Part shown: positions 1 through 10,649 of the stretch, piece after piece
Numbering within the stretch: the first letter of the stretch is position 1
Layout of the letters: each line of letters starts with the position of its first letter
Assembly (NCBI GenBank): GCA_946184615.1
Contig: CAMHFN010000010.1
Location: 1 to 64,000 of the forward strand
Direction: 5' to 3'
From: an uncultured Bacteroidales bacterium
Lineage (GTDB): Bacteria > Bacteroidota > Bacteroidia > Bacteroidales > F082
DNA: 64,000 nt
Translations under genes and position numbers: made by a program
Notes under the pieces: generated by a model
What the model was told of the DNA's origin: nothing
Database searches by the model: none
The model's input: only the letters and a program-made list of their open reading frames with translations

Positions 1-2418
1 ATCGTCGACGAGGTCGACTCCGTGTTGATCGACGATGCCCGTACGCCTTTGATCATCAGTGGTCCTACGCCTCGTGGCGACCTTCAGGAATTCGATCAGC
101 TGAAGCCCGACGTCGTCCGTCTTTTCGAAGCCCAGAAGCGTTTGGTCACCACCATCCTCGCAGAGGCCAAGCAGATTCTCAACAACCCCAGCGCCTCGGA
201 GGAAGAGAAGAAACATGGCGCCGATCAGCTGTTCCGTGCCTATCGTGGTTTGCCCAAGAACAACGCCCTCATCAAGTTCCTCAGCGAAGAAGGGATGAAA
301 ACCTTGATGCAGAAGACCGAGGGCTTCTATATGCAGAACCGTGGTGAAAACATGCATCTCATTGACGATGAACTCTATTTCGTCATCGATGAGAAACTCA
401 ATACCGTGGACCTCACGGAAAAAGGTATCGACGCCCTTTGCGCTGCTTACAACAACCCCGACTTCTTCGTGATGCCGGATGTGGGTGCCGAGATTGCCGA
501 GTTGGAACACCAGAACCTCACTAACGATGAGAAAGTGTTGCGCAAAGCTGAACTGATGCGCAACTTCTCCGAGAAGTCGGAGCGTCTGCATACGGTGCGT
601 CAGCTTTTGAAGGCTTATACGTTGTTTGAAAAAGACAAGGATTATATCATCCAGGACAACAAGGTCAAGATCGTGGATGAGCAGACCGGCCGTGTGATGG
701 AGGGCCGCCGTTGGAGCGATGGCCTGCACCAGGCCGTGGAAGCCAAGGAAAACGTAAAGGTGGAAGCTGCCACACAGACCTACGCCACCATCACCTTGCA
801 GAACTACTTCCGTATGTACCACAAGTTGGCCGGTATGACCGGTACCGCTGAAACGGAAGCGGGTGAGTTCTGGGACATCTACAAACTCGACGTGGTGGTC
901 ATCCCGACCAACAGACCCATTGCCCGTATCGACTACGAGGATATGATCTTCAAGACCAAGCGTGAGAAGTACAACGCCGTCATTGACGAGATTCAAAAGC
1001 TGGTTTCGGAAGGCCGTCCTGTGTTGGTGGGTACCACTTCGGTAGAGATCTCCGAGCTGTTGAGCCGTATGCTGACCCGTAAAGGCATTCCGCATAATGT
1101 GTTGAACGCAAAATTGCACTTCCGTGAGGCACAAATCGTGCGTGAGGCTGGTCAGGCGGGTACCGTCACCATCGCTACCAACATGGCAGGCCGTGGTACC
1201 GATATCAAGTTGGGACCTGGCGTGAAAGAAGCCGGTGGTCTTGCCATCATCGGCACTGAGCGTCACGAGAGCCGTCGTGTGGACCGTCAGCTGCGTGGCC
1301 GTTCGGGTCGTCAAGGCGATCCGGGTAGTTCCCAGTTCTACGTCTCTCTTGAAGATGACTTGATGCGTATGTTCGGATCCGAACGTATCGCACCGCTCAT
1401 GGACCGCATGGGCCTGAAGGAAGGTGAAGTGATTCAACATCCGATGATCACCAAGCAGATCGAGAAAGCTCAGAAAAAGGTCGAAGAGAACCACTTTGGC
1501 GTTCGTAAACATTTGCTTGAATACGATGATGTGATGAACCAGCAGCGTACGGTGATTTATAGCAAACGTCACCACGCCCTCTTTGGCGAACGTCTCTCCA
1601 TTGACATTAATAATATGATGTATGACTTTGGCGAGAAACTTTTGCTGGATGCCCGCGATGCCAAGGATTATGAGGGTCTGAAGATGTCCCTGCTTTCCTC
1701 TATGGGTATCGATGTGCCTTTCAATGAGGAGGAGTTTGACCGTAGCAAGACCGACGAGCTGGCGCAGAAGATTTTCGATGCTGCTTTGGAACACTATCGT
1801 GAGAAGTCGCGTATCATCGGAGAAAAGACCATCCCAGTCATCAAGAACGTGCTGGAACGTGAGGCTCATTTTGAGAATATCGCCATCCCGATCACCGATG
1901 GAAGACATGCGATGAACGTCATTGTCAACCTCCGTAAGGCAGCAGAAAATGGAGCCCGCGAGGTGACCCTCTGTATCGAAAAGAGCATCACCCTTGGCCT
2001 TATCGACAATGCTTGGAAAGAACACCTCCGTGAACTCGATGACTTGAAGGAGTCGGTGCAGAACGCCACTTATGAGCAGAAAGACCCGTTGATTATCTAC
2101 AAACTCGAATCGTTCAACTTGTTCAGTGCCATGATTGAGAAGATCAACGAGGAGGTCATCTCCTTCTTGATGCGTGCGGACATCCCAGTTCAGGATGCTG
2201 ACAATGTCCGTGAGCATCGTGCCCGTGGCATCGACCGTTCCAAGATCCGTGAGCAACGAAACGACTTGCTTTCACAAGCCCACAGCAACACCCAGCAGCG
2301 GGAGATCACCCAGCCGATCCGTGTAGAGAAAAAGGTGGGCCGTAACGACCCGTGCCCGTGTGGTTCAGGCAAGAAGTACAAGAACTGTCACGGCAAGCTG
2401 GAAGGCGGCGCAGAATAA
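1..2418 (+). CDS. secA: Protein translocase ATPase SecA (5' end outside window)
   Basis: SecA is the motor that pushes unfolded preproteins through the SecYEG channel. The frame is open from base 1 and begins inside the first nucleotide-binding domain at the Walker B region ([17 protein letters not shown]), so about the first quarter of the protein lies upstream of the window. Visible after it are the preprotein cross-linking region, the second nucleotide-binding domain ([13 protein letters not shown], then the [13 protein letters not shown] helicase motif) and the helical wing and scaffold. The last 25 residues form the SecB/lipid-binding zinc motif ([17 protein letters not shown], a CxCx8CH pattern). 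Its 3' end overlaps the convergent gene on the other strand by 31 bases. Family assignment is certain; only the start is missing. Confidence 0.97.
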   Translation: MVDEVDSVLIDDARTPLIISGPTPRGDLQEFDQLKPDVVRLFEAQKRLVTTILAEAKQILNNPSASEEEKKHGADQLFRAYRGLPKNNALIKFLSEEGMKTLMQKTEGFYMQNRGENMHLIDDELYFVIDEKLNTVDLTEKGIDALCAAYNNPDFFVMPDVGAEIAELEHQNLTNDEKVLRKAELMRNFSEKSERLHTVRQLLKAYTLFEKDKDYIIQDNKVKIVDEQTGRVMEGRRWSDGLHQAVEAKENVKVEAATQTYATITLQNYFRMYHKLAGMTGTAETEAGEFWDIYKLDVVVIPTNRPIARIDYEDMIFKTKREKYNAVIDEIQKLVSEGRPVLVGTTSVEISELLSRMLTRKGIPHNVLNAKLHFREAQIVREAGQAGTVTIATNMAGRGTDIKLGPGVKEAGGLAIIGTERHESRRVDRQLRGRSGRQGDPGSSQFYVSLEDDLMRMFGSERIAPLMDRMGLKEGEVIQHPMITKQIEKAQKKVEENHFGVRKHLLEYDDVMNQQRTVIYSKRHHALFGERLSIDINNMMYDFGEKLLLDARDAKDYEGLKMSLLSSMGIDVPFNEEEFDRSKTDELAQKIFDAALEHYREKSRIIGEKTIPVIKNVLEREAHFENIAIPITDGRHAMNVIVNLRKAAENGAREVTLCIEKSITLGLIDNAWKEHLRELDDLKESVQNATYEQKDPLIIYKLESFNLFSAMIEKINEEVISFLMRADIPVQDADNVREHRARGIDRSKIREQRNDLLSQAHSNTQQREITQPIRVEKKVGRNDPCPCGSGKKYKNCHGKLEGGAE

Positions 2419-4304
2419 AGGCCCTTTTGGTAAATATAACTTAGGAAGGCGAGGTATGACTTCGCCTTCTTTGCTTCCGGTTCGGTGGGTAATTCTGAGG
2501 GCTCCAGCAGGAAGTCGTCTTGCATCCGATAGCATTTCGCCTCATCGGTCATGAGATCCCAGGTGATTACTTTGTCGTTCTCCATCCAGATATGGAGGTT
2601 GTCGTACGTGTTCATCGTGGCAAAGGGTCGGTAGTCGCTGGCATAGAGATTCCGGCCAATACAGGGGAAGCTGCCTTGGTATCCGATTTCCGATAGGAGG
2701 GTCGGCACGAAGTCCATTTGGGAGCACACGGCGTCGAAGACCGTGTCATGCCGGCTTCCGTTCAATAGCAGGGCGGGAATGTGAAACAGTCGGAACTGAT
2801 GGTCGGCTTGGGAGTACACCTCGCCGTGATCGGCGATGCGCAAGATTAGGGTGTTTTCGTAATCGGGCAAGGTCTTCATCTTGTCCATGAAGGTGCCAAA
2901 GGCGTAATCGGCATAATAATAGGAGGCTTTCGAATCCTGGAAATCGAGCACTTCGGGATGGTTTTCGGCGTAATAGGGTGGAATGTCGAAAGGCAAATGG
3001 TTGCTCATGGTCAGGATCACCGTGAGGTGGGGTTGCGTGGCATCGCTGATCTTCTGGAACGCGAAGTCGAACAGGTCTTCATCGCATACCCCCCAGTCGT
3101 TTTTGAAACGCCAGGTGTCGAAGTCCTCCACGCCATAGATGTGCTCGAAATTTCCTTGACGTAGGTAGTCAAGCATGTCGTCATAATTCACGTCACCTCC
3201 GTGGATGAAATGGGTCTCGTATCCTTGGGGTCGAAGGGCATCGGCGATAGTGAAAAGGGCATTGGTCTCCCTGCGTCGTATAAGTGAGCTCCCGATCACT
3301 GATGGGAAGCCTGACAGCACCGAGACGAGTCCGTGTTGGGTCCTAGGGCCGTTTGAAAAGCAATGGGTGAACAACACACCTTCTTTGCAGAGCGCATCAA
3401 AATAAGGGGAATAAGACCGCTCGTCCTGGCCGATGACACCCGTCAAGGTGGCGCTGAAGCTTTCGCAAATGACGATGACCACGTTTTTGGGTGCCGTAGG
3501 CTCGCTGGGTTGCTTGAACTTGCGCAAGGTGGGCATGATGGAAGGCACGGGCGTTTCCTCGGAGGAACGTAGGAAAGCCAGGTTGTTGTCCATGTCGTGG
3601 AGGACAGCCTGTTCATCAAATGGAAACAGGTCGTCATGGTAATTTCGCATGACGCTGTACGACTTGGCCAATGTATAGGCACCGTTGCTGGCCGCCTGGT
3701 TCAGCATCTCATTCGAAGAGAAGGTGGTGAGCCTCCAAAAGGGTGGGCCGTAATACAGGAACGACAAGGCGGCAAACGTCAAGAGCACGGCCGGGAAAGT
3801 GGTCCATCGTTGCCGCATCTGTGCGTCTTTGAAAAGACGTTCGACGACCAGCCACAATAGGATCAGGGCGATGATACATCCAAGGATGATCCAAAACAGG
3901 GGGAAACTGTTCCAAAGCATCTTGAAGTTTTCACTGAAGTTTTCGAAGAAATAACGTACCAGATTGTAACTCAACCGGGTATTGTAGTACTTGTAGTAAA
4001 ACAAATCAACCACGTTGATGGCTGATACGGAAAGCAAGGCTAATGTCAGGCTGATGGTCAGCGTTTTCTTGCCTGCTTTTTCAGCGATCAGTGAAACCAG
4101 CAATCCTAACAGGAAACATGCGATGATACAACAGGACATCACGCTCGAGTCTATGACGATGCCGATTCCCAAGGCTTTCAAAGCCTCTACCAACGACCAT
4201 CCTGCCTGGTGATGGACACCAATGAAAACAATGCGCAGGAGGGTCAGAACGGAAAGGCTGATGCCATAAAAAGCCAGCAGTCGTTTGTAGAGCGTGGTTT
4301 TCAT
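2388..4304 (-). CDS. LTA synthase / phosphoglycerol transferase family membrane sulfatase-fold protein
   Basis: 638 residues. The N-terminal 190 residues hold about five membrane segments (near residues 10-30, 48-75, 80-102, 133-154 and 168-186), followed by an extracytoplasmic sulfatase/alkaline-phosphatase fold. Candidate metal and catalytic residues are E281 ([11 protein letters not shown]) and T322 (SNGPRTQHG), the latter at the position of the threonine nucleophile of LtaS and MdoB relatives; RIADHGE later supplies metal ligands. The family moves phosphoglycerol or phosphoethanolamine groups onto glycans or lipids outside the cytoplasmic membrane. In a Gram-negative Bacteroidota the acceptor is unknown; a periplasmic glucan, a surface glycan or lipid A are all possible. 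It is the last gene of a four-gene minus-strand operon, 4 bases after pepT. Confidence 0.85.
   Translation of the reverse strand: MKTTLYKRLLAFYGISLSVLTLLRIVFIGVHHQAGWSLVEALKALGIGIVIDSSVMSCCIIACFLLGLLVSLIAEKAGKKTLTISLTLALLSVSAINVVDLFYYKYYNTRLSYNLVRYFFENFSENFKMLWNSFPLFWIILGCIIALILLWLVVERLFKDAQMRQRWTTFPAVLLTFAALSFLYYGPPFWRLTTFSSNEMLNQAASNGAYTLAKSYSVMRNYHDDLFPFDEQAVLHDMDNNLAFLRSSEETPVPSIMPTLRKFKQPSEPTAPKNVVIVICESFSATLTGVIGQDERSYSPYFDALCKEGVLFTHCFSNGPRTQHGLVSVLSGFPSVIGSSLIRRRETNALFTIADALRPQGYETHFIHGGDVNYDDMLDYLRQGNFEHIYGVEDFDTWRFKNDWGVCDEDLFDFAFQKISDATQPHLTVILTMSNHLPFDIPPYYAENHPEVLDFQDSKASYYYADYAFGTFMDKMKTLPDYENTLILRIADHGEVYSQADHQFRLFHIPALLLNGSRHDTVFDAVCSQMDFVPTLLSEIGYQGSFPCIGRNLYASDYRPFATMNTYDNLHIWMENDKVITWDLMTDEAKCYRMQDDFLLEPSELPTEPEAKKAKSYLAFLSYIYQKGLYSAPPSSLP
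2445..2469 (+). terminator. Probable secA terminator inside the convergent gene
   Basis: An 8-bp perfect stem (GAAGGCGA / TCGCCTTC) with a 9-base loop lies 27 bases after the secA stop and is followed by a short T-rich stretch. It lies within the last coding codons of the opposite-strand LTA-synthase-like gene. The U tract is weak, so termination efficiency is uncertain. Confidence 0.5.
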
Positions 4305-4308
4305 CGCG

Positions 4309-5526
4309 TCATTCAGCGAACAGTTTGATGATGTTGAGGATCACCTCTGCCGCCTTCTCCATGCTTTCGAGCGGCACGTATTCCAGTTTGCCGTGGAAGT
4401 TGTGTCCGCCAGCGAAGATGTTGGGGCAGGGCAGACCCATGAACGAGAGGTTAGCACCATCGGTGCCGCCACGAATGGGTTGTACCTTGGGCTTCACGCC
4501 GGCCATCTCCATGGCCTTGATGGCTTTCTCCACGATGAAAAAGTGGGGCTCCACCTCCTGGCGCATATTATAATATTGGTGCTTGAGCTCCAATTTGACC
4601 ACCTTGCCGTATTTCTGGTTGAGGTATTTGACCACCGAGGTCATCAGGGCCTTCTTTTCTTCGAACTTGGCGCGATCGTGGTCACGGATGATGTAGCTCA
4701 TGGTCGTTTCTTCCACGGTGCCGTTGATGCCGATGAGGTGGAAAAATCCTTCGTAACCTTGGGTGTAACGCGGACGCTGTTCTACGGGGAGCATGGCATC
4801 AAGTTCCATGGCAATGAGCATGGAGTTCACCATCTTGTCCTTGCCATAGCCGGGGTGGATGTTGCTGCCTTGGATGTGGATCTTGGCACCAGCGGCGTTG
4901 AAATTCTCATACTCCAGCTCTCCGATCTCGCCACCGTCCATGGTATAAGCGTATTGGGCACCAAATTTCTTGACGTCGAATTTGACAACACCACGACCAA
5001 TCTCTTCGTCAGGGGTGAAGCCGATCTTGATTTCGCCATGTTTGAACTCCGGGTGTTCCATCATGTATTGTGCCGCATACATGATCTCAGCCACGCCAGC
5101 TTTGTCATCAGCACCCAGCAAGGTGGTACCGTCGGTGGTGATCATGGTCTGGCCCTTGTACTGTAGCATTTCTGGGAACTCTGCCGTGCTCAGGACAATG
5201 TTTTTCTTTTTGTTCAGCACGATGTCCTTGCCGTCCCATTTCTTGATGATTTGGGGCTTGATGTCCTTGCCCGAGGCATCGGGAGCGGTGTCGACATGGG
5301 CGATAAAGCCGATGGCCGGAATTTTTTTACGGGTGTTGGCCGGGATGGTGGCCATCACATAGCCGAATTCATCAAGTTCGGCTTTAATGCCCATTTGGAT
5401 CAACTCATCGCGCAACAGGCGGAGCAAGTCGAGCTCTTTGGCTGAAGAGGGTTGGGTTTCGGAGTCTTCGTTCGAGGTTGTCTCTACGGCAACATAACGA
5501 AGGAATTTGTCAAGGATTTTTTCCAT
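4309..5526 (-). CDS. pepT: Peptidase T (tripeptide aminopeptidase)
   Basis: About 405 residues, normal for PepT, a cytoplasmic di-zinc M20 metallopeptidase that removes the N-terminal residue of tripeptides. Metal-site motifs are visible in order: GFIAHVDTAPD (His-x-Asp), TLLGADDKAG (bridging Asp with the DDKAG signature), TPDEEIGRG (catalytic Glu pair), YTMDGGEIGELEYENFNAA and the C-terminal AGGHNFHGKLEYVP. The ATG at 5526 is preferred over an in-frame TTG two codons upstream. The upstream GT39 gene ends 17 bases before this start and the LTA-synthase-like gene follows after 4 bases, so it lies in the middle of an operon whose other members are envelope genes. Confidence 0.95.
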   Translation of the reverse strand: MEKILDKFLRYVAVETTSNEDSETQPSSAKELDLLRLLRDELIQMGIKAELDEFGYVMATIPANTRKKIPAIGFIAHVDTAPDASGKDIKPQIIKKWDGKDIVLNKKKNIVLSTAEFPEMLQYKGQTMITTDGTTLLGADDKAGVAEIMYAAQYMMEHPEFKHGEIKIGFTPDEEIGRGVVKFDVKKFGAQYAYTMDGGEIGELEYENFNAAGAKIHIQGSNIHPGYGKDKMVNSMLIAMELDAMLPVEQRPRYTQGYEGFFHLIGINGTVEETTMSYIIRDHDRAKFEEKKALMTSVVKYLNQKYGKVVKLELKHQYYNMRQEVEPHFFIVEKAIKAMEMAGVKPKVQPIRGGTDGANLSFMGLPCPNIFAGGHNFHGKLEYVPLESMEKAAEVILNIIKLFAE

Positions 5527-5543
5527 ATTCAAAGCATTTAAGA

Positions 5544-7103
5544 TTAATATTCATGGAGTCGGGGAATGTAAACGAGTGATTCGCATTCATATACGAAGAT
5601 GTTTCGCACCGTTTTTCCGTTTCTTTCGATGGGTATGGTTGCTATCTTTTTGATATTCAGGAAGTTGGTGTATTTGTAGATTTCTTCAGGGTCTAGCATG
5701 AAATGGCTGTCGGCGAGATACCAGTAGTTTCGGCCTTTTTCAAAGCCCCCCTCGATGTCATTAATCCACATGTATTTATGAATGTCTTGCAAGGAACCAT
5801 AGCCTAACATGTTGATGCCTAGCGGTCGCGCGACATAATAGTGGAAACTGGCGGTGGGGAACCATTTGTGGCCGATGATGGCATCGTCGGGTTGCATGTT
5901 GCCTTTGGCGACCTCTTGGCGGTAGATGTCGGCAAATTTCTCCCCAGCTTGACGCCAGCCGTACACGTCGAGGGTGAGATCGTCCTTGCCTAGTTCGGAG
6001 GCTACGGTGTGATGGTCCAAAGCGATGAACCCCGTCTTGATCTCGGCTACCCCCAATACGATCACCAAGACAAGTACGCCCAAGGCAGCTGTCAACGTGC
6101 GTTTGGCTTTTGGGGGCTCAAAGGTGCCCATCCATACCGCACTCATCGGGATGAGCATGGTGTAGGCCGGACCCGACCAATGGGGCAGGGTGGGGTGGGT
6201 GAGGGAGAAAAGGAGGAAAAGGCTGATGAAAGGCAAAGCGGTGATCAGGATAAGACGCTGGCAACCCAGGTCGATCGGGAGCTTTTTGCGAAAAGCGGCC
6301 GTGATCGCCATGATGGCCAGGATGACATTGACAGGGTTGTTGTAGAGGAATTCGCCTGCTATTTCAGTGAAAAAGCCAGCGGGATGAAGCGGGCCGAAAA
6401 AACCCACACGGTCGCCGTGGAATCGGAAACTAATGAAATCGTTCTGGATATTCCACACGATGACGGGAAGGCAACACAAGGCGGTGATGAGCAGGGCAAG
6501 GTAAAGATAGGAGTTGCGGAACTGCCGTCTGTCGAAAAAGAAGACATAGAGCAGAAATCCTGCCCATAAGAGGGCACCTGTGTATTTTGACAGGATGGAC
6601 AGGCCAATGAAAAGACCTGCCAGCAGCAACTGTTTGTTCTGACCTTGTTTGAGGTATTTGATGAACATCAGGAATGCCAATAGCCAAAACAAGTTCAAAG
6701 GCGTGTCGGGGAGGATGAAGACCCCCGTAACGACAAAGGCATAGATGGATGCGGTGTAAAGCAAAGCTGTCCAGAGCCCCGTTGTTTCATCCTTGAGTTC
6801 CTTGCCGATGTGATACATGATCCAGGTGTTGAGGGTCATGAACACCACCGAAGCGAGGCGCATGAAAAACTCGCTTTCAAACAACAGGTTGAGCGAGAAC
6901 AGTTGGATGACCCAGCCCACCATGCCAGGATGGTCGAAATGGCTCCAGTCAGGATACTTCGCAAAGGTCCAGTAATAGGCCTCGTCGGTGCCCAACTCAA
7001 TCCATCCCGCTAGCAGGGTGCGGATCATCGCACTGACTACCAATAGCAAAACAAGCTGTTGGTTGGGTTTTCTAATTCCGCTGTCCATGCCGATATGGGT
7101 CAT
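5544..7103 (-). CDS. GT39-family (ArnT/PMT-like) membrane glycosyltransferase
   Basis: 519 residues, polytopic, with about 10-12 hydrophobic segments in the first 350 residues and a soluble C-terminal domain. The first large periplasmic loop carries GTDEAYYWTFAKYPDW...FDHPGMVGW, the DEAYY and DHP pattern of PMT/ArnT enzymes, in which the acidic residue is catalytic. Such enzymes transfer a sugar from a polyprenyl phosphate to lipid A, protein or glycan on the outer face of the inner membrane. The donor and acceptor here are unknown. The start ATG overlaps the PHP-domain stop (ATGA), indicating translational coupling. Annotation as 4-amino-4-deoxy-arabinose transferase would go beyond the evidence. 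Confidence 0.85.
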   Translation of the reverse strand: MTHIGMDSGIRKPNQQLVLLLVVSAMIRTLLAGWIELGTDEAYYWTFAKYPDWSHFDHPGMVGWVIQLFSLNLLFESEFFMRLASVVFMTLNTWIMYHIGKELKDETTGLWTALLYTASIYAFVVTGVFILPDTPLNLFWLLAFLMFIKYLKQGQNKQLLLAGLFIGLSILSKYTGALLWAGFLLYVFFFDRRQFRNSYLYLALLITALCCLPVIVWNIQNDFISFRFHGDRVGFFGPLHPAGFFTEIAGEFLYNNPVNVILAIMAITAAFRKKLPIDLGCQRLILITALPFISLFLLFSLTHPTLPHWSGPAYTMLIPMSAVWMGTFEPPKAKRTLTAALGVLVLVIVLGVAEIKTGFIALDHHTVASELGKDDLTLDVYGWRQAGEKFADIYRQEVAKGNMQPDDAIIGHKWFPTASFHYYVARPLGINMLGYGSLQDIHKYMWINDIEGGFEKGRNYWYLADSHFMLDPEEIYKYTNFLNIKKIATIPIERNGKTVRNIFVYECESLVYIPRLHEY

Positions 7104-8305
7104 TTCTTTTTAAATAATCTAAATATAATGATTATAATAACTACTATATAAACAAAATAACATAGAATAGTCAATGGCCAGTTGATTTCAGCGGTGCTTC
7201 GGTCGATGGGGTTGGGTGTACTGTGTCGTGTGATAGGGTTGAGGTAGAAATAGGTCATGTTATGGACCATGAGCTTCACGCGGATATAGGAGTCTTGGGG
7301 CTGTAGGGTATAGGTTGCTTTCCAGACGTTTTCTTCGTGTTTCAGCACCTTGCCCTCTTGTCCAATGAAGTCGGCGGTTTGGATGTAAGGAGCCGAGGTC
7401 TCAATGACCAGCGAGTCGCCAATCAGCTCACAACGGGTTAGGTGGAACAGCTCGTTGTGCATCTGTTCCACTTTGTCTTTGAAAGGCTCGTTGTAATGTG
7501 GGTGGAATTCCACGGTGTAGGCACAGCCGCGATCCAAGGCGTTGTACACACTGTCGGCGGACATGTCGGCGGTGTTGATCATGGTGAAGAAACGGCCTGA
7601 CTCATTGGGGTCGAGCACGTTGTGTGTATCGTCGTCGCCGATGCCATACACCCGATGGCCTGTGGAGAGGGCGGCATCCCAATGCTCGAACGCTGTGCCG
7701 TAGGGATTGCCGACTTCCAGTAGACGGTAGCCGCTGAGGTAGTGCATGTCGCTGACTTTGTAGCCACCATGGAACGAGGCGTGAGCAGGAACAGCGAAAC
7801 GGGTATGTTGTTGCAGGATATTGAGCATGTGCTGCTTCATATCAAGACTTTGCACAAAAGGGAAGTCCATCATCACCACTTCCTCAGCTCCGATGCAGAG
7901 TTGGTGCGTCTTGCGGAAAAAACCGTAGCCATGTTCGTAGGCAGGGATATAATCCTGTCGTTCCTGACCATGGGTGTTAATGTGCATGTAGTCGGAAATG
8001 CCGTAGTGATCATAGCCCCAAGCTTGGTACACACTGTCAATGTCGGCTTCCCGGCTTAGTCTTCCATTGGTGATGCCGAAATGTTTACGAGAATGGCAGT
8101 GGAAGTTGTATTGTTTCCACTGGTCGGGATCCATGTTTTGGTAAGGATTGTAAAGGTATTCTCCGCTGAAAGGCCGTCCCCCCGAGAACTGGTAACGTGG
8201 TGCCAAAAGGTAGACAAATAGCCAATAGCCAAGCAACAAGTACAATGGGATGGAGAGCACAATCAAACCACCCCTCAACCATCGGTTCTTAATTTTCTTG
8301 TACAT
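7100..8305 (-). CDS. Membrane-anchored PHP-domain metal-dependent phosphoesterase-like protein
   Basis: 401 residues with one transmembrane segment near residues 12-33 and another near 380-396 followed by KKK, so the catalytic domain should face the periplasm. The middle has PHP features: NFHCHSRKHFG (HxH-type metal ligands), YDHYGISDYMHIN, CIGAEEVVM, VPAHASFHGG and GIGDDDTHN. PHP domains hydrolyse phosphoesters in a tri-metal site. A membrane-tethered periplasmic PHP protein next to a GT39 transferase suggests processing of a lipid-linked or surface phosphoglycan, but that is inference. It is the first gene of the minus-strand operon running to 2388, with a good promoter at 8323-8352. Confidence 0.75.
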   Translation of the reverse strand: MYKKIKNRWLRGGLIVLSIPLYLLLGYWLFVYLLAPRYQFSGGRPFSGEYLYNPYQNMDPDQWKQYNFHCHSRKHFGITNGRLSREADIDSVYQAWGYDHYGISDYMHINTHGQERQDYIPAYEHGYGFFRKTHQLCIGAEEVVMMDFPFVQSLDMKQHMLNILQQHTRFAVPAHASFHGGYKVSDMHYLSGYRLLEVGNPYGTAFEHWDAALSTGHRVYGIGDDDTHNVLDPNESGRFFTMINTADMSADSVYNALDRGCAYTVEFHPHYNEPFKDKVEQMHNELFHLTRCELIGDSLVIETSAPYIQTADFIGQEGKVLKHEENVWKATYTLQPQDSYIRVKLMVHNMTYFYLNPITRHSTPNPIDRSTAEINWPLTILCYFVYIVVIIIIIFRLFKKK

Positions 8306-8322
8306 AGCTCTTAAACGATTTG

Positions 8323-8352
8323 CAAATGTAATTCTTTCTTTTTGATTGCCAA
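8323..8352 (-). promoter_or_regulatory. Bacteroidota promoter for the PHP-GT39-pepT-LTA operon
   Basis: On the minus strand TTG, 19 bases, then TACATTTG, matching the Bacteroidota -33 TTTG / -7 TAnnTTTG consensus. The -7 box (8323-8330) ends 17 bases before the ATG. It is back to back with the suf promoter, sharing bases 8346-8352. Confidence 0.75.
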
Positions 8353-8375
8353 TTCGTAAATAATGGTTATTTTTG
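8346..8375 (+). promoter_or_regulatory. Bacteroidota promoter for the suf operon
   Basis: TTG, 19 bases, then TATTTTTG (8368-8375), a full match to TAnnTTTG, 36 bases before the sufB ATG. It overlaps the divergent promoter, so a single bound regulator could affect both directions. I see no clear operator palindrome. Confidence 0.75.
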
Positions 8376-8411
8376 CACGTTATTTAAAATTATTCTTAAT
8401 TAAGATAAAAA

Positions 8412-9863
8412 ATGGAGTCAAATCCGAACGAAAACATTATCAATGAAGTCACTAACAAGGACTATGAGTTTGGTTTTGTGACCGACATTGAGACCGATTT
8501 TGTGCCAAAAGGTTTGAATGAGGATATCATACGGTTGATTTCCAAGAAAAAGGAAGAGCCGGAATGGCTCCTGGAGTTTCGCTTGAAGGCCTTCCGCCAT
8601 TGGTTGACCTTGAAGCAACCCCATTGGGGGCATCTCGACTTGCCGGAGATTGACTATCAGGATATTATCTATTATGCTGCCCCTCGCAAGCGTCAAGAGA
8701 AACAGAGCCTTGACGAGGTGGATCCTGAACTGTTGGCCACATTTGATAAGTTGGGTATCTCGCTTGACGAGCAAAAGAAACTTTCTGGCGTGGCCGTGGA
8801 TGCCGTCATGGACAGCACCTCGGTGAAGACTACCTTCCAAGAGACCTTGTCGAAGCATGGAGTCATTTTCATGTCCTTTAGTGAAGCGGTGAAGCAGCAC
8901 CCGGACTTAGTAAAGAAATATCTGGGCAAGGTGGTGCCTTACACGGACAACTTCTTTGCTGCCTTGAACTCTGCCGTGTTTAGCGACGGCTCGTTCTGCT
9001 ATATTCCCAAGGGCGTGCATTGCCCATTGGAACTTTCCACCTACTTCCGTATCAATGCCGCCAATACAGGGCAGTTTGAGCGTACGCTGATCGTAGCCGA
9101 TGAAGGTGCCTACGTGAGCTATATGGAAGGCTGCACTGCGCCGATGCGTGATGAGAACCAACTTCATGCCGCCATTGTGGAGATTATCGCCGAGACCGAT
9201 GCCGAAGTAAAGTACAGCACTGTCCAGAACTGGTATCCCGGCGACAAGGAAGGCAAAGGAGGCGTCTATAACCTCGTTACCAAGCGTGGTCTTTGCCGTG
9301 GCGACCGTTCCAAGATCTCATGGACTCAGGTCGAGACGGGTTCGGCCATCACTTGGAAATATCCAGGATGTGTGTTGTTGGGCGATCATTCCATAGGAGA
9401 ATTTTACTCTGTTGCCGTTACCAACAATTATCAACAAGCCGATACGGGCACCAAGATGATTCATCTCGGTAAGGACACCCGAAGCACCATTATCTCGAAA
9501 GGCATTTCAGCGGGTCATAGTCAAAACAGTTACCGTGGCTTGGTGAAGGTGGCTCCCAAGGCGGTCAACTCGCGTAACTATTCGCAGTGCGACTCCTTGC
9601 TGATGGGTGACCAGTGCGGCGCCCACACCTGGCCCTACGTGCAATGCGGCAATGACACAAGCATCCTCGAACATGAGGCCACTACCTCCAAGATTTCCGA
9701 GGACCAGCTTTTCTATTGCCAACAACGCGGCATCCCCACCGAGAAAGCCATTGGCCTCATCGTCAACGGTTACGCCAAGGATGTGCTGAACCGCCTTCCC
9801 ATGGAATTTGCCGTCGAAGCGCAAAAATTGCTGTCCATTACGCTAGAAGGCAGCGTAGGTTAA
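8412..9863 (+). CDS. sufB: SUF scaffold protein SufB
   Basis: 483 residues, full length. SufB is the scaffold subunit of the SufBC2D complex on which Fe-S clusters are built from sulfur delivered by SufS/SufE. Diagnostic stretches are [33 protein letters not shown] and, near the C-terminus, [19 protein letters not shown] followed by [14 protein letters not shown], which carries the cysteine and glutamate needed for cluster assembly. First gene of sufBCDSE. No sufA or SufR-like regulator gene accompanies the operon. Confidence 0.97.
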   Translation: MESNPNENIINEVTNKDYEFGFVTDIETDFVPKGLNEDIIRLISKKKEEPEWLLEFRLKAFRHWLTLKQPHWGHLDLPEIDYQDIIYYAAPRKRQEKQSLDEVDPELLATFDKLGISLDEQKKLSGVAVDAVMDSTSVKTTFQETLSKHGVIFMSFSEAVKQHPDLVKKYLGKVVPYTDNFFAALNSAVFSDGSFCYIPKGVHCPLELSTYFRINAANTGQFERTLIVADEGAYVSYMEGCTAPMRDENQLHAAIVEIIAETDAEVKYSTVQNWYPGDKEGKGGVYNLVTKRGLCRGDRSKISWTQVETGSAITWKYPGCVLLGDHSIGEFYSVAVTNNYQQADTGTKMIHLGKDTRSTIISKGISAGHSQNSYRGLVKVAPKAVNSRNYSQCDSLLMGDQCGAHTWPYVQCGNDTSILEHEATTSKISEDQLFYCQQRGIPTEKAIGLIVNGYAKDVLNRLPMEFAVEAQKLLSITLEGSVG

Positions 9864-9891
9864 CTTCTTACTTCTGTATTCTATATTCTAA
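9864..9891 (+). repeat. Heptanucleotide-period array between sufB and sufC
   Basis: Four consecutive degenerate 7-mers (CTTCTTA, CTTCTGT, ATTCTAT, ATTCTAA) begin at the base after the sufB stop and end 5 bases before the sufC ATG. One of a family of 7-nt-period arrays in this window. It leaves no obvious ribosome-binding site for sufC. Confidence 0.7.
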
Positions 9892-9896
9892 AAACT

Positions 9897-10649
9897 ATGT
9901 TACTAAATATCAAAAACTTACATGTATCCGTCGGAGGAAAGGAAATCCTGAAAGGATTGAATCTCGGCGTCAACGAAGGTGAAGTCCACGCCATCATGGG
10001 CCCCAACGGTACGGGCAAGAGCACTTTGGCAGCGGCCATCACGGGTCGTGAAGGCTATGAAATCACCGAAGGCGAAATCTGGTACAAAGGCAAGAACATC
10101 GTGGGCATGTCGCCCGAGGACCGTGCCAACGAAGGCATCTTCCTTAGTTTCCAGTATCCTGTGGAGATCCCAGGCGTGAGCATCCAAAATTTCATGCGTA
10201 CTGCCGTCAACTCCAAACGTGAGTATCTGGGGCTTCCCGCTTTGTCCACCATCGAATTCATGAAAATGATGAAGGAGAGGCAAGCCATGGTGGAAATCAC
10301 CGAAAAGCTTCAGAACCGTTTTGTCAACGTGGGCTACTCCGGTGGTGAGAAAAAGAAAAACGAGATCTTCCAGATGGCCATGCTGGAACCCAGCCTTGCC
10401 ATTCTCGATGAGACCGACTCGGGTTTGGACATCGATGCCCTGCGTATCGTGGCCAATGGGGTCAACCAGCTGCACACCAAAGACAACGCTTTTGTGGTGA
10501 TCACCCACTACCAGCGGCTTCTCGACTACATTGTGCCTGACTTCGTACATGTCATGTACGACGGACGCATCGTCAAGTCAGGAGGCAAGCATCTTGCCCT
10601 TGAGTTGGAGGAGAAAGGCTACGAATGGATTAAGGAAATGAACCTGTAA
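9897..10649 (+). CDS. sufC: SUF ATPase SufC
   Basis: 250 residues, an ABC-type ATPase without membrane domains that drives the conformational change of SufBC2D. Walker A is GPNGTGKSTL (near residue 38), the Q-loop region FLSFQYPVEIPG is SufC-like, the signature is YSGGEKKKNEIFQ, Walker B with D-loop is LAILDETDSGLDIDAL and the switch His lies in VVITHYQRLL. The YSGGEKKKNEI signature separates SufC from transporter ATPases. Its stop overlaps the sufD start by one base (TAATG). Confidence 0.97.
   Translation: MLLNIKNLHVSVGGKEILKGLNLGVNEGEVHAIMGPNGTGKSTLAAAITGREGYEITEGEIWYKGKNIVGMSPEDRANEGIFLSFQYPVEIPGVSIQNFMRTAVNSKREYLGLPALSTIEFMKMMKERQAMVEITEKLQNRFVNVGYSGGEKKKNEIFQMAMLEPSLAILDETDSGLDIDALRIVANGVNQLHTKDNAFVVITHYQRLLDYIVPDFVHVMYDGRIVKSGGKHLALELEEKGYEWIKEMNL

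Noticed and set aside
4294-5166. Open frame of 290 codons on the plus strand opposite pepT
   Set aside because: Antisense of pepT with His/Val/Leu-rich low-information translation and no family signal.
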